A model generated the notes under the pieces. The model saw only the letters and a list, made by a program, of their open reading frames with translations, was not told where the DNA came from and searched no databases. Source: an uncultured Psychrobacillus sp. (GTDB taxonomy: Bacteria; Bacillota; Bacilli; Bacillales_A; Planococcaceae). From it: DNA of 31,312 nt. Made by a program: the position numbers and the translations under genes. The stretch is taken from contig CAKQHO010000028.1 in assembly GCA_934234185.1 (NCBI GenBank), forward strand, positions 1 through 31,312, in the 5' to 3' direction. Of this stretch, positions 7,507 through 15,744 are shown piece after piece; the stretch's first letter is position 1, and every line of letters begins with the position of its first letter.

Positions 7507-7565
7507 ATCTATCCTTACTTGAGGCAAGGGAATTTGAGGATAAGGACTGCTTTTTAACTATACTT

Positions 7566-7589
7566 GCTAAGATTGGATCCAATCTTAGC
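7566..7589. repeat. 24-bp perfect palindrome
   Basis: Arms GCTAAGATTG (7566-7575) and CAATCTTAGC (7580-7589) flank a central GATC, so all 24 bp are self-complementary. No T-tract follows on either strand, so it is not an obvious terminator. A TATAAT lies 13 bp downstream (7603-7608). It could be an operator site. Confidence 0.55.
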
Positions 7590-7662
7590 TACTAGTTGCT
7601 CGTATAATAATTTTCTTTAGCTCAGAGTACTAACTTTATTTCCTGGGAAATGACAATTAGCG

Positions 7663-7700
7663 ACAAAATCATCCTTTCTTTTCTAAGGATGATTTTGTTA
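7663..7700 (+). terminator. 14-bp-stem hairpin, probable terminator of the yxl/CBS unit
   Basis: ACAAAATCATCCTT (7663-7676) pairs perfectly with AAGGATGATTTTGT (7685-7698) around an 8-nt loop. The stem itself ends in TTTTGTTATG rather than a clean U-run, so termination efficiency is uncertain. It lies about 155 bp after the CBS gene and 68 bp before the next start. Confidence 0.5.
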
Positions 7701-7765
7701 TGTAAGATTTTAATATAATAGGTAGTATAAAGTCACAGAGTAAAAGAAGAGAAGTGGGAGAGTTT

Positions 7766-8563
7766 ATGAAAAAGTTATTCCTTTTCATCACAATTATTCT
7801 TGTCCTTATTTATTTGGATAATATATTAATTAGTTCAAATGAAATAACGATAGAGATCCAAAACCTACCTGATAGCTTTGAGGGTGTCAAAGTTGTCCAA
7901 ATATCAGATTTGCATGACTCAACTTTTGGAAATAACCAGAAAAGACTTGTAAAGAAAATTAAACGAGCAAATCCAGACTACATATTTATTACAGGTGATA
8001 TTATAGATAGCAGCCGTTATGACTTGCAAAATAGTATAGATTTAGTAGAAAAAATTAAAGAGATAGCCCCAATATTTTATGTTACTGGAAACCATGAGAT
8101 TGCTACGGAAGACACAAAGCGTATTAAAGAAGCATTATTTAATTTAGATGTGCAGGTATTATCTAATCAAATGGTTTGGCTAGAAAAAGAGCAAGAAAAA
8201 ATAAGGATAATTGGCATTGAGGACCCATTAAACGGTGTAGAGGTAGCAGATGCATTAGCTGAATTTCCAACGGTAGAATATCCAACCATTGTGCTCTCTC
8301 ACCGGCCTGAATTTTTTGATGTCTATGTTAACAACCAACTAGATGTCGTTTTTAGTGGGCATGCTCATGGAGGACAGTTTCGGGTTCCTGGGCTCGGAGG
8401 GGTGTTCGCTCCTGGTCAAGGGTTGTTCCCTAAATATACCGCTGGAGCCTATAAGGAAGAACGTACAACCATGGTTGTAAGTAGGGGGTTAGGGAATAGT
8501 ATTATTCCTATAAGAATATTTAATATGCCGGAGATTGTTCTAGCTACATTAACAAAAAAATAA
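7766..8563 (+). CDS. ykuE: YkuE-like calcineurin-type metallophosphoesterase, membrane-anchored
   Basis: A 265-residue phosphoesterase with one N-terminal membrane segment (about 3-20) and a catalytic domain outside. Metal-binding motifs are all present: QISDLH (Asp48, His50), ITGDIID (Asp78), VTGNHE (Asn109, His110), LSHRP (His179) and FSGHAHGGQF (His199, His201). This set and the short N-terminal anchor match B. subtilis YkuE and the wider LpxH-like/YaeI group. The natural substrate is not settled and may be a lipid or cell-wall phosphodiester. The ATG at 7766, with GGGAGAG 4-5 bases upstream, is preferred to a GTG four codons earlier that lies inside that ribosome binding site. The stop abuts the hairpin used by the convergent operon. 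Confidence 0.88.
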   Translation: MKKLFLFITIILVLIYLDNILISSNEITIEIQNLPDSFEGVKVVQISDLHDSTFGNNQKRLVKKIKRANPDYIFITGDIIDSSRYDLQNSIDLVEKIKEIAPIFYVTGNHEIATEDTKRIKEALFNLDVQVLSNQMVWLEKEQEKIRIIGIEDPLNGVEVADALAEFPTVEYPTIVLSHRPEFFDVYVNNQLDVVFSGHAHGGQFRVPGLGGVFAPGQGLFPKYTAGAYKEERTTMVVSRGLGNSIIPIRIFNMPEIVLATLTKK

Positions 8564-8583
8564 GTGCCTCGTGACTGAGGCAC
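8553..8583 (-). terminator. terminator of the minus-strand lipoprotein genes
   Basis: GTGCCTC and GAGGCAC (8564-8570, 8577-8583) form a 7-bp stem with a 6-nt loop. Read on the minus strand it is followed by TTATTTTTTTG, a good U-tract formed by the last codons of the convergent ykuE-like gene. It serves the gene ending at 8588. Confidence 0.8.
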
Positions 8584-8587
8584 GATA

Positions 8588-9253
8588 CTATAAATCGTAC
8601 AAGGCTCCACTATTCTTATCAATTCCTAGAACATGATCATCAGATTGTAGCTTATAAATTTCCATGCCATTATAAGTAGTTTCTTCTAGTAGCTTATACT
8701 CTGGGAAAGCTTGTTGAACTTCATCCGTAGATAAATCCAATGCCGTAGCTTCTAAAAACTCTATATCCCAATTATTTAATTTCCATTGATTGTCTATTTG
8801 TACCATTTCTATTTTCAATTCGTGTAGGCCGATGACAAAATTACCGAGATTTATCCCAGAGACTTTAAAGGAGTTCTCTTCTATCTCTGTAGCCTGTAAT
8901 CGAATAGTATGGTCACTGATAGACGGCAACATAACAATATCACAGTTACAATAATACTCTTTTACTAAAGCTGCAAGCTCCTTGTCTGCAAACTCTTCAG
9001 TGGCAATGCTCAGTAATGAAGGCTTGGCGATGCTATAATCTCCTGGATTTTCAAAGCTCCAGTTATTATCTTCTCCAAGTTTAATAATCATATTTCGTAG
9101 TTCTTCTGAAATCTCCTTTGTAATGGAAATTGCTTCCTGTTCTGTTAATAAGTAATTCTCTTCTTCTATATTATCTGGTGGTTGTGGGGCAGATTCTTCT
9201 TCGCATGCCCCTATCAGTAATAGCAATGCTGGTATTATCCATAATTTTTTCAT
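8588..9253 (-). CDS. lipoprotein of unknown function
   Basis: A 221-residue exported protein that I do not recognise. The signal peptide MKKLWIIPALLLLIGAC ends with a lipobox and Cys17, followed by an acidic, proline-rich linker. The mature part has a helical region (about 38-110) with YYCNCDIV near its end (two close cysteines) and a beta-rich C-terminal half, ending with GIDKNSGALYDL. Its overall shape suggests a small extracytoplasmic binding or scaffolding domain, but I can give no function. The ATG at 9253 has AAGGGGAA upstream; a start 27 codons earlier would overlap the upstream gene and ignore the signal peptide. It follows the gene at 9270-9878 by 16 bp, probably in one operon. Confidence 0.75.
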   Translation of the reverse strand: MKKLWIIPALLLLIGACEEESAPQPPDNIEEENYLLTEQEAISITKEISEELRNMIIKLGEDNNWSFENPGDYSIAKPSLLSIATEEFADKELAALVKEYYCNCDIVMLPSISDHTIRLQATEIEENSFKVSGINLGNFVIGLHELKIEMVQIDNQWKLNNWDIEFLEATALDLSTDEVQQAFPEYKLLEETTYNGMEIYKLQSDDHVLGIDKNSGALYDL

Positions 9254-9269
9254 GTGCAATTCCCCTTTA

Positions 9270-9878
9270 CTAACTATTAGTATTTTTTTTGAGAATTTTA
9301 AAGGTTTTAAGCATATGATAAAAGTTTGCTCCATGTCCTTCTGCAGCTTCCAAAAAGTATTTTTCTGTTATTACAAAGCTTCCTCCGTACCCACTATCGA
9401 TTATATAGATATTGCTTACAGGGCTATCCCAGGTGGATGCTCCATTTTCTTGATGTATCGCATGAATTTTATACCCTTTTACTGGCTCTATTATAGCCTC
9501 TGTTTCTGTTACGTTCGAATACTCCGCTGTCATCTTATTTTCTAAAGCAGGAATCAGCTTCCCCGGTGTGATTGACCTATAGTGCTCTATAGTCATAGAC
9601 ACCTCGGGATACTTTTCTTCCAAAGGCTCCTTCGTAGTAAGAAAATCAGCTTCTTCTTTCTGTACCCATTTATATCGTTCTTCATCGATAGTTATTGTAT
9701 AATCTAGCTCTATTTCTTGCTGTTTTTCCTCTTCGTTAACTTCTGTTACTTTTTCCTCGGACTTTGTTTCCTGTTTTTCTTCCTTCGTTGAAATGAGACT
9801 ATCCCAGGGTAGAGCATAGAAAAGAATTACGCCGAGCATAATCGTAAGAATAATGGCAAATAAGCTTATTCTTCTCAT
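9270..9878 (-). CDS. membrane-anchored exported protein of unknown function
   Basis: A 202-residue protein with an N-terminal hydrophobic segment (about 5-24) that is probably an uncleaved anchor or signal peptide. A Glu/Lys-rich linker (about 31-57) spaces a folded C-terminal domain (about 58-195) from the membrane. That domain has alternating beta-like strands and the segments SPVSNIYIIDSGYGGSFVITEKYFLEAAEGHGANFYHML. I do not recognise the family. GGAGGAAAAG lies 3-4 bases before the ATG. It is followed closely by a lipoprotein gene, so the two may work together at the cell surface. It lies 88 bp downstream of desR with no clear terminator between, so some read-through from desKR is possible. 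Confidence 0.72.
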   Translation of the reverse strand: MRRISLFAIILTIMLGVILFYALPWDSLISTKEEKQETKSEEKVTEVNEEEKQQEIELDYTITIDEERYKWVQKEEADFLTTKEPLEEKYPEVSMTIEHYRSITPGKLIPALENKMTAEYSNVTETEAIIEPVKGYKIHAIHQENGASTWDSPVSNIYIIDSGYGGSFVITEKYFLEAAEGHGANFYHMLKTFKILKKNTNS

Positions 9879-9966
9879 CTACTTTTCCTCCTTGTGATGG
9901 CTTTAAGGAATTAGACGCAAGGTAGCTAATTAAGTAACGAAAAAGCAGAAAATAGAAAACTAAATA

Positions 9967-10566
9967 TTATTTGAACCAGCCTTTTTCTTTAAAACGAGTG
10001 ATGGCTTCTATACGATTTCCAACATCTAGCTTGTCTAAAATAACGGAAATATAATTTCGCACTGTTCCAGTAGTAATGTATAGCTCATCGGCGATTTCCT
10101 TTGTATTTTTTCCATTAGCTATTAACTCTAAAACCTGACTTTCTCGGTCTGTTAATGGATTGTCTTCTTCAAAAGCCATATCAATAAGCTCGGGGGCATA
10201 AATCTTGCGTCCACCCATAATGGTCCGGATAGAGTTCGCTAATTCCTCACTTGGACTATCCTTGAGCAAATAACCATCGACACCAGCTTTCCTTGCTCGT
10301 TCGAAGTAACCAGATCTAGCAAAAGTAGTAAGAATGATGACCTTGCATGGCATTTCCTTTATTTCTTCCGCCACATCCAAGCCACTTTTTACAGGCATTT
10401 CTATGTCCATAATACAAATGTCTGGTTGAAGGGTATTGATTAGGGAAAGAGCTTCTTCTCCATCATTCGCTTTCCCAACAACCTCCATATCCTCTTCTAA
10501 ATTTAATAGGGAAGCAAGCGCTCCAAGCACCATTCGTTGATCCTCCGCTATAACTATACGTATCAT
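9967..10566 (-). CDS. desR: DesR response regulator of membrane fluidity
   Basis: A NarL/FixJ-type response regulator of 199 residues, the length of B. subtilis DesR. The receiver domain has the acidic pair Glu8/Asp9, phospho-acceptor Asp54 in CIMDIEMP, the T in ILTTFAR and Lys in YLLKDSPSEE. A LuxR-type helix-turn-helix follows (NPLTDRESQVLELIANGKNTKEIA and so on). Similarity to DesR runs through to the final KEKGWFK. After phosphorylation by DesK it should activate des on cooling. Two consecutive ATG codons are possible. The second (10566) is chosen because it sits 7 bases after GGAGG and gives Asp54 as in DesR. The other start, 10569, shares one base with the desK stop. Confidence 0.95.
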   Translation of the reverse strand: MIRIVIAEDQRMVLGALASLLNLEEDMEVVGKANDGEEALSLINTLQPDICIMDIEMPVKSGLDVAEEIKEMPCKVIILTTFARSGYFERARKAGVDGYLLKDSPSEELANSIRTIMGGRKIYAPELIDMAFEEDNPLTDRESQVLELIANGKNTKEIADELYITTGTVRNYISVILDKLDVGNRIEAITRFKEKGWFK

Positions 10567-10568
10567 CA

Positions 10569-11702
10569 TTAAACCTCCATTCTTGTTTGTTGGATGACAT
10601 TAGGGACATGAATACTAACAGCAGTAGTCCCTTTTGCTGAGTTTATTTCTAGATTACCATTTATAAAATCTAATCGTTCTTTTATTCCCAAAAGGCCATG
10701 ACCACTCGACCAGGCTTTATTTTTCTCTATGCCTATACCGTTATCAGTGACAGTTAAGGTAGTTTCCTGGGCATTTTGAGCTAAAGAAATAATACAGACA
10801 GTAGCCTGACTGTGCTTTACTACATTTGTCACTGCTTCCTTTAGACACATACTAAGTACATTCTCTAATAGGGGGGGAACTTTCTCGTTAAAATGGTAAG
10901 GGACAACCTTACAGTCAATTTTAGCAGCTTCTAGAATTTGAGAAACTCTGGCGATTTCCTCTTCTAGCTTATTGACACGCATACCAGAGATTAGTTCACG
11001 AACTTCTTTTAAAGCAGCACGGGCAGTGTGATTAATCTCCAGAATTTCATTTTTAGCTACCAGAGGATCTTTCTCAATCAACCTCGATGCTAAATCACTC
11101 TTTAGACCAATTAATGAAAGTTTTTGCCCAAGTGTATCATGTAAATCTCGAGCAATCCTTTCTCTTTCCTCAATAATCATGTAATTAGATATTCGATTGT
11201 GAGCGTCTTCCAGCTGGTCCTCCAGCATCCCTTGCTTGTGTCGGTTATATGTGTGAAACGGCAAAAGAATTATCCCTAACAGACAGAGAATAATATATGG
11301 GAGATGTATAAGGAAATGAGCTGTATCACTTATAAAACCTAGAATAATAGCAAGAATTGTTGCAAGTAAATGAACAGAATAAATAATAAAAAAGCCTGTT
11401 TTACTTTTAATATTTCCAATAAAGAAAGCTAAGAAGATGGCAAAATAGATATAAGCAAATAGATAGGTCATAATGACACTAATTCCAATTTCAGCAATTA
11501 AACAGAAGTAGAAAAGCTTGCCTTCGGAAAAAAAGGATAACCGATATGCTAAGACAAAGAGTAGAGTTAACGCTAGACCAATAGTTATTTCTAGCAAGGA
11601 ATTGGAACGGAAAATAAAAAAGAAAGGGAAGATAATGAAAATAATCCACACGTATATGCTTAACCAAGGATATTTTGGGATGATTTGATACCATTCGGAC
11701 AA
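10569..11702 (-). CDS. desK: DesK sensor histidine kinase (membrane thickness/cold sensor)
   Basis: A histidine kinase of the HPK7 class with five N-terminal membrane segments, a coiled-coil linker (about 155-180), the dimerisation box ERERIARDLHDTLGQKLSLI (His188) and a catalytic domain with the N-box KEAVTNVVKHSQA, TVTDNGIG and GHGLLGI. It controls DesR phosphorylation according to bilayer thickness. I place the start at a TTG (11702): GAGGTG lies 6 bases upstream, whereas a GTG three codons earlier overlaps that site. With the TTG, the conserved histidine is residue 188 and the first-helix lysine residue 10, as I recall for B. subtilis DesK. The Asn12 of the B. subtilis buoy motif appears replaced by proline here. 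The gene overlaps the first possible desR start by one base. Confidence 0.93.
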   Translation of the reverse strand: MSEWYQIIPKYPWLSIYVWIIFIIFPFFFIFRSNSLLEITIGLALTLLFVLAYRLSFFSEGKLFYFCLIAEIGISVIMTYLFAYIYFAIFLAFFIGNIKSKTGFFIIYSVHLLATILAIILGFISDTAHFLIHLPYIILCLLGIILLPFHTYNRHKQGMLEDQLEDAHNRISNYMIIEERERIARDLHDTLGQKLSLIGLKSDLASRLIEKDPLVAKNEILEINHTARAALKEVRELISGMRVNKLEEEIARVSQILEAAKIDCKVVPYHFNEKVPPLLENVLSMCLKEAVTNVVKHSQATVCIISLAQNAQETTLTVTDNGIGIEKNKAWSSGHGLLGIKERLDFINGNLEINSAKGTTAVSIHVPNVIQQTRMEV

Positions 11703-11740
11703 TAGGAACACCTCGTTGTTTTCTTAACACTATTATAAAC

Positions 11741-11774
11741 AAAAAACCATTCCTCGTACGTAAAAGGAATGGTT
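11741..11774 (-). terminator. terminator between des and desK
   Basis: AACCATTCCT (11745-11754) and AGGAATGGTT (11765-11774) form a perfect 10-bp stem with a 10-nt loop. On the minus strand it is followed by TTTTTTG. It lies between the des stop (11795) and the desK start, so des can be expressed at high level without equal desKR expression. A TATAAT on the minus strand (opposite 11732-11737) just after it may be part of a separate desKR promoter. Confidence 0.85.
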
Positions 11775-11794
11775 ATAAATTGGCAACAAATCTT

Positions 11795-12814
11795 TTACTG
11801 AGTTCGTTGTGGAGATTGTTTTAATAAATGTTTTATTTCTTTAAAGCTTACAAAAGTTTTGTTCTTTTCATCAAATAAACGAAATTTCAACGATTGTAAA
11901 CTAGTACGTAAATTAATGGTAGTTGCCTTTTGCAATGGTGGTGTAGATGAGTGAGCAATTTCTAAATTATAATTAGGAACTCTAGGACTTAGATGGTGGA
12001 CATGATGGAAGCCAATGTTACCTGTTACCCATTGTAAGACCTTTGGAAGTTGGTAGTAAGAGCTTCCTTCTACGGCAGCCTTAACATAATCCCATTCAGA
12101 CTCATCCTCGAAGTAAGAGTCCTCAAACTGATGCTGTACATAAAACAACCAAATTCCTAATGCACCAGCAGTGAATAGGATAGTACCTTGAATTATAGCA
12201 AATGCTTGCCAGCCAATAATCCAAATCATTAATGCATAAATAGCTACTACAGAAGCATTGATAAGATAAGTGTTATATCGTTCCTTAGGCTTTGCACCCT
12301 TACGATTAAAACGGTTATCGATCAAGAAAAGAGAAGCTGGTCCTAGACCAAACATAACAAGTGGATTACGATACAATCTGTAGCATAGACGCTTAAACGG
12401 AGTAGCTTCAATATATTCATCTACCGTCATCATCCAAATATCGCCCACTCCACGCTTGTCTAAATTACCACTTGTGGCATGGTGAATGATATGTTCTCTC
12501 TTCCATTTTTCATAAGCAAATAGCGTGATAATCCCTGTAATAGTACCGATAACATCATTTGCTTTTTTATTTTTAAAAAACGAACCGTGCGTACAATCAT
12601 GAAAGATAATAAAAATACGAACTACAAAACCAGCAGCCACGATGGACAATCCAACAGAAAGCCATACGGAAACCTCCAAGCTTAAGTAAGCTAAAAACCA
12701 AAGGATGAAAAATGGTGGAATGGTGTTAATTAACTGGATAACGCTTTTTTTAAGTTCAGATTTTTCGAATGGTTTTACATTTTTTCGAAGCTCTAACGTC
12801 TTTTCTCTACTCAT
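11795..12814 (-). CDS. des: acyl-lipid delta-5-type fatty acid desaturase
   Basis: A 339-residue membrane desaturase. The three histidine boxes that bind the di-iron centre are HDCTH (72-76), HIIHH (108-112) and HHVHH (270-274), the last within GFHHVHHLSPRVPNY. Hydrophobic segments near 30-50, 52-70, 85-100, 183-205 and 208-226 fit the usual four-helix topology with cytoplasmic histidine boxes. In Bacillus this enzyme introduces a cis double bond into acyl chains of existing membrane lipids to restore fluidity after a temperature drop. The gene lies directly upstream of desK and desR as in B. subtilis. AGGAGG precedes the ATG. The upstream region holds two GACA/TGTC palindromes that may bind DesR. 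Confidence 0.95.
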   Translation of the reverse strand: MSREKTLELRKNVKPFEKSELKKSVIQLINTIPPFFILWFLAYLSLEVSVWLSVGLSIVAAGFVVRIFIIFHDCTHGSFFKNKKANDVIGTITGIITLFAYEKWKREHIIHHATSGNLDKRGVGDIWMMTVDEYIEATPFKRLCYRLYRNPLVMFGLGPASLFLIDNRFNRKGAKPKERYNTYLINASVVAIYALMIWIIGWQAFAIIQGTILFTAGALGIWLFYVQHQFEDSYFEDESEWDYVKAAVEGSSYYQLPKVLQWVTGNIGFHHVHHLSPRVPNYNLEIAHSSTPPLQKATTINLRTSLQSLKFRLFDEKNKTFVSFKEIKHLLKQSPQRTQ

Positions 12815-12847
12815 CTATCTTCCTCCTGTACACTTTATGGTAGGTTA

Positions 12848-12912
12848 ACTATACACATTAGGAGGTCATAAGAGTAGACATAAATGTCAATAGGTATAGG
12901 TGACAAGTGTCA
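12848..12912 (-). promoter_or_regulatory. des promoter with two putative DesR sites
   Basis: On the minus strand a -10-like TATAGT lies opposite 12848-12853, about 35 bp before the des start, with no consensus -35, as is common for activator-dependent promoters. Immediately upstream lie two 12-bp palindromes with the same half-site: GACATAAATGTC (12877-12888) and TGACAAGTGTCA (12901-12912). Their centres are 24 bp apart. Assignment to DesR is inference from position. Confidence 0.55.
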
Positions 12913-12920
12913 TGTTAAAT

Positions 12921-12951
12921 AGTAAAAGAGAGCATTCTAAATTGAATGCTC
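12921..12951 (-). terminator. terminator of the PutP-type symporter gene
   Basis: GAGCATTC (12930-12937) and GAATGCTC (12944-12951) form an 8-bp stem with a 6-nt loop, followed on the minus strand by TCTTTTACT. It lies 16 bases after the symporter stop and 9 bp from the distal DesR-like palindrome. Confidence 0.75.
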
Positions 12952-12966
12952 CCATTAAAAATATGA

Positions 12967-14451
12967 TTATTTACGTTCTTGTTTTAACAAACGAACTGTT
13001 TCGTCAAATTCTCTTTCGATTTCGACATTTGGCTTATAGGTTACCAAACTTACGATAACTGTTGCAATTAATCCTAGTATAAATCCTGGAATAATTTCGT
13101 ATAGAGCATCTGATAATATTTTATTTGTGCCCCAAATTAATACCGTAACTGCACCAACAATCATACCAGCCAAAGCACCAGAGGATGTAATTTTTCTCCA
13201 ATATAATGTTAAGAGAATTATCGGTCCAAAGGCAGACCCAAATCCAGCCCAGGCAAATGATACGAGCTTTAAGATGGAAGAATCCGGATTCCAACCGATT
13301 ACTAGTGCTATGACGGAAACAACTAAAACTGCAAGTCGACCATAAAGCACGTATGTTTTATCTGAAGCATCGGTCTTAATAACAGCTTTGTATAAGTCTT
13401 CGATAAGAGCTGAAGAGGTAACGATTAATTGAGAAGAAATTGTACTCATGACTGCAGCGAGCACAGCAGCAAGAATGATTCCTGAAATAAATGGATGGAA
13501 TAGGATTTGTCCCAAAGCAATGAATACTGTTTCAGAATTTTCCAAGGTTATTCCATTTTGTTTATAGTAAGCCACCCCTACTAAGGCAGTACAAATAGCA
13601 CCTACTAAGCTAAAAATCATCCAACCAATTCCGATGCGACGAGCTTGCTTTGTTTCCTTTACAGAGCTAATTGCCATAAAACGAACAATAATATGAGGTT
13701 GTCCAAAGTATCCAAGTCCCCAAGCTACAGCGGAAATTCCACCTATTATTGTGGTACCAGAAATTAAACTTAAATGTGTAGGATTTACCTCTTTAATTGT
13801 ATCAATTGTCTCGGCAATTCCACCAGTAGAGAAAACACCCACAATAGGAACTGCAATCAGGGCTAGGAACATTAAAAGACCTTGAAGAAAGTCTGTATAA
13901 CTAACAGCAAGGAAACCTCCAAATAATGTATAGGCAACCGTTACTATAGAAACCAGGATTAGACCGGCATGATAATCAAGTCCAAAGGAACTTTCAAAGA
14001 ATACTCCTCCCGCTACCATTCCGGATGATACATAAAACGTAAAAAATAAAAGGATAATTAGTCCTGAGGCGATCCTTAATAATCTAGAGGATTGCTTTAA
14101 CCGACTTTCCAAATAGCTTGGTATGGTGATGGAATCGTTAGATACTTGAGTATATACTCGTAAACGAGGAGCAACATAAAGCCAATTTAAATAGGCACCG
14201 ATTGTTAGTCCAACTGCAATCCATGCCTCTCCCATTCCTGAGAAGTAAATTGCCCCTGGCAATCCCATAAGAAGCCATCCGGACATATCTGCTGCACCAG
14301 CACTAAGTGCAGTTACTGCCGGGCCAAGTGAACGACCACCAAGCATGTAATCTGTAAGGTTTACTGTTTTTCTGTATGAATACCAACCGATAGCTAGCAT
14401 AGCCAACATATAAATAATAATCGCTAAAAGTTGGTAATTTTCTGATGACAT
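12967..14451 (-). CDS. putP: sodium/proline symporter (PutP/OpuE type)
   Basis: A 494-residue member of the sodium:solute symporter family with about 13 membrane segments, the usual size of PutP. The features seen are YMLGGRSLGP and SAGAADMSGWLLMGLPGAIYFSG at the N-terminus, the family signature GGFLAVSYTDFLQGLLM, WGLGYFGQPHIIVRFMA, and MSTISSQLIVTSSALIEDLYK, which corresponds to the region that helps bind sodium. It imports proline with Na+ for nutrition or, as in OpuE, as an osmoprotectant. No other proline genes (putB, putC) are adjacent, so the osmoprotective role cannot be excluded. GGGAGGTG is 8 bases before the ATG. It is divergent from sbcD with 126 bp between. Confidence 0.93.
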   Translation of the reverse strand: MSSENYQLLAIIIYMLAMLAIGWYSYRKTVNLTDYMLGGRSLGPAVTALSAGAADMSGWLLMGLPGAIYFSGMGEAWIAVGLTIGAYLNWLYVAPRLRVYTQVSNDSITIPSYLESRLKQSSRLLRIASGLIILLFFTFYVSSGMVAGGVFFESSFGLDYHAGLILVSIVTVAYTLFGGFLAVSYTDFLQGLLMFLALIAVPIVGVFSTGGIAETIDTIKEVNPTHLSLISGTTIIGGISAVAWGLGYFGQPHIIVRFMAISSVKETKQARRIGIGWMIFSLVGAICTALVGVAYYKQNGITLENSETVFIALGQILFHPFISGIILAAVLAAVMSTISSQLIVTSSALIEDLYKAVIKTDASDKTYVLYGRLAVLVVSVIALVIGWNPDSSILKLVSFAWAGFGSAFGPIILLTLYWRKITSSGALAGMIVGAVTVLIWGTNKILSDALYEIIPGFILGLIATVIVSLVTYKPNVEIEREFDETVRLLKQERK

Positions 14452-14577
14452 ATATCATACACCTCCCAATTCATGATAATATTCCCGCATTCTCTCTTTT
14501 TAAACAGACAAAATATACATTTCCTTTATCTTGGAATGATAAAATAAAAATATACACCGGACAGGAGGTAGTACCTG

Positions 14578-15744
14578 ATGAAAATCTTTCATACAGCTGA
14601 TTGGCATCTCGGTAAATTAGTGCAGGGTATCTATATGACAGAAGAGCAAGACTACGTATTAAAACAATTTATTGAAGAGATAGATTCAGAAAAACCAGAT
14701 GTGATTATAATTGCTGGGGATTTATACGATCGAGCAGTTCCGCCTGCAGAAGCGGTTAACCTATTGGACAAGGTATTAGCGGAAATTGTCTTAAAGCGTC
14801 ACATCCCAGTTCTGAGTATCGCAGGCAACCATGATAGTCCAGGCCGTTTAAATTTCGGAAGTAGTATCATGAAAGAGACGGGATTACACATTGTCGGTCA
14901 ACTGACACGTGATATAAAAACAGTGAAAATAACTGATAAAGATGGAGAAGTTCATTTTCATTTGGTCCCTTATGCAGACCCTTCTCAAGTACGCTACCTA
15001 TGGCAGGATGAAAGTATTAGTACTCACCATCATGCAATGAAAAAAGTGGTTGAGGAAATAGAGAAAAATATGCAGCCGGGGGAAAGGCATGTGTTTATTG
15101 GACATGCGTTTGTTACGACTCATGGACAAGCGGAGGAAAACACCAGTGATTCAGAGAGACCACTTGCTATTGGAGGTGCAGAATACGTTGAAGCTTCGCT
15201 CTTTCAAAATTTTCATTACACTGCTCTTGGGCATCTCCATCAAGCACATTATGTGTCGAATGAAACAGTCCGATACGCGGGGTCTCCTTTAAAATATTCC
15301 ATTTCAGAAGAACATCACCAAAAAGGATTTTTTATTGTAGAGCTAGATGGACTGGGACAAATGAAAGTTGAAAAAAGATTATTAAAGCCAAGACGAGATA
15401 TGTGGACAGTGGAAGGTTTCTTACAGGATATTCTTAAACACGAAAAAAACGAGGACTTTGTATTTGTCAAACTATTGGACGAAACACCAATTTTATCACC
15501 AATGGAGCAAATTCGTACTGTATACCCAAATGCCATGCATGTGGAGAGAAAAGTGTTCCAGACTACGAAAGCTGTCTCTGAGAATGGGCAAGTACCTCGT
15601 AGGAAAATGGATGACTTTGGACTATTCCAATCTTTCTATACGGAAGTTAACGGAAAAGAACCGTCAGATACCACTAAGAAGCTCTTTCAAGAAATTCTCT
15701 CTGAAATGCTAATAGAGAAAAGAGAGGGAGAGGTAAAATCATGA
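14578..15744 (+). CDS. sbcD: exonuclease SbcCD, nuclease subunit SbcD
   Basis: A 388-residue Mre11-like nuclease. The phosphoesterase motifs are in order: HTADWHLGK (Asp8, His10), IIAGDLYDRAVPP (Asp48), IAGNHDSPGR (Asn84, His85), FIGHAFVTTHG, and ALGHLHQAHYV (His219, His221). A C-terminal capping region follows (about 270-388). With SbcC it forms an ATP-dependent nuclease that opens hairpins and trims protein-blocked DNA ends, helping repair and replication of palindromes. The length matches the Bacillus protein. The start has AGGAGGT 8 bases upstream; a short CAGG/CCTG inverted repeat (14562-14577) overlaps that site. The gene overlaps sbcC by ATGA. Confidence 0.96.
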   Translation: MKIFHTADWHLGKLVQGIYMTEEQDYVLKQFIEEIDSEKPDVIIIAGDLYDRAVPPAEAVNLLDKVLAEIVLKRHIPVLSIAGNHDSPGRLNFGSSIMKETGLHIVGQLTRDIKTVKITDKDGEVHFHLVPYADPSQVRYLWQDESISTHHHAMKKVVEEIEKNMQPGERHVFIGHAFVTTHGQAEENTSDSERPLAIGGAEYVEASLFQNFHYTALGHLHQAHYVSNETVRYAGSPLKYSISEEHHQKGFFIVELDGLGQMKVEKRLLKPRRDMWTVEGFLQDILKHEKNEDFVFVKLLDETPILSPMEQIRTVYPNAMHVERKVFQTTKAVSENGQVPRRKMDDFGLFQSFYTEVNGKEPSDTTKKLFQEILSEMLIEKREGEVKS

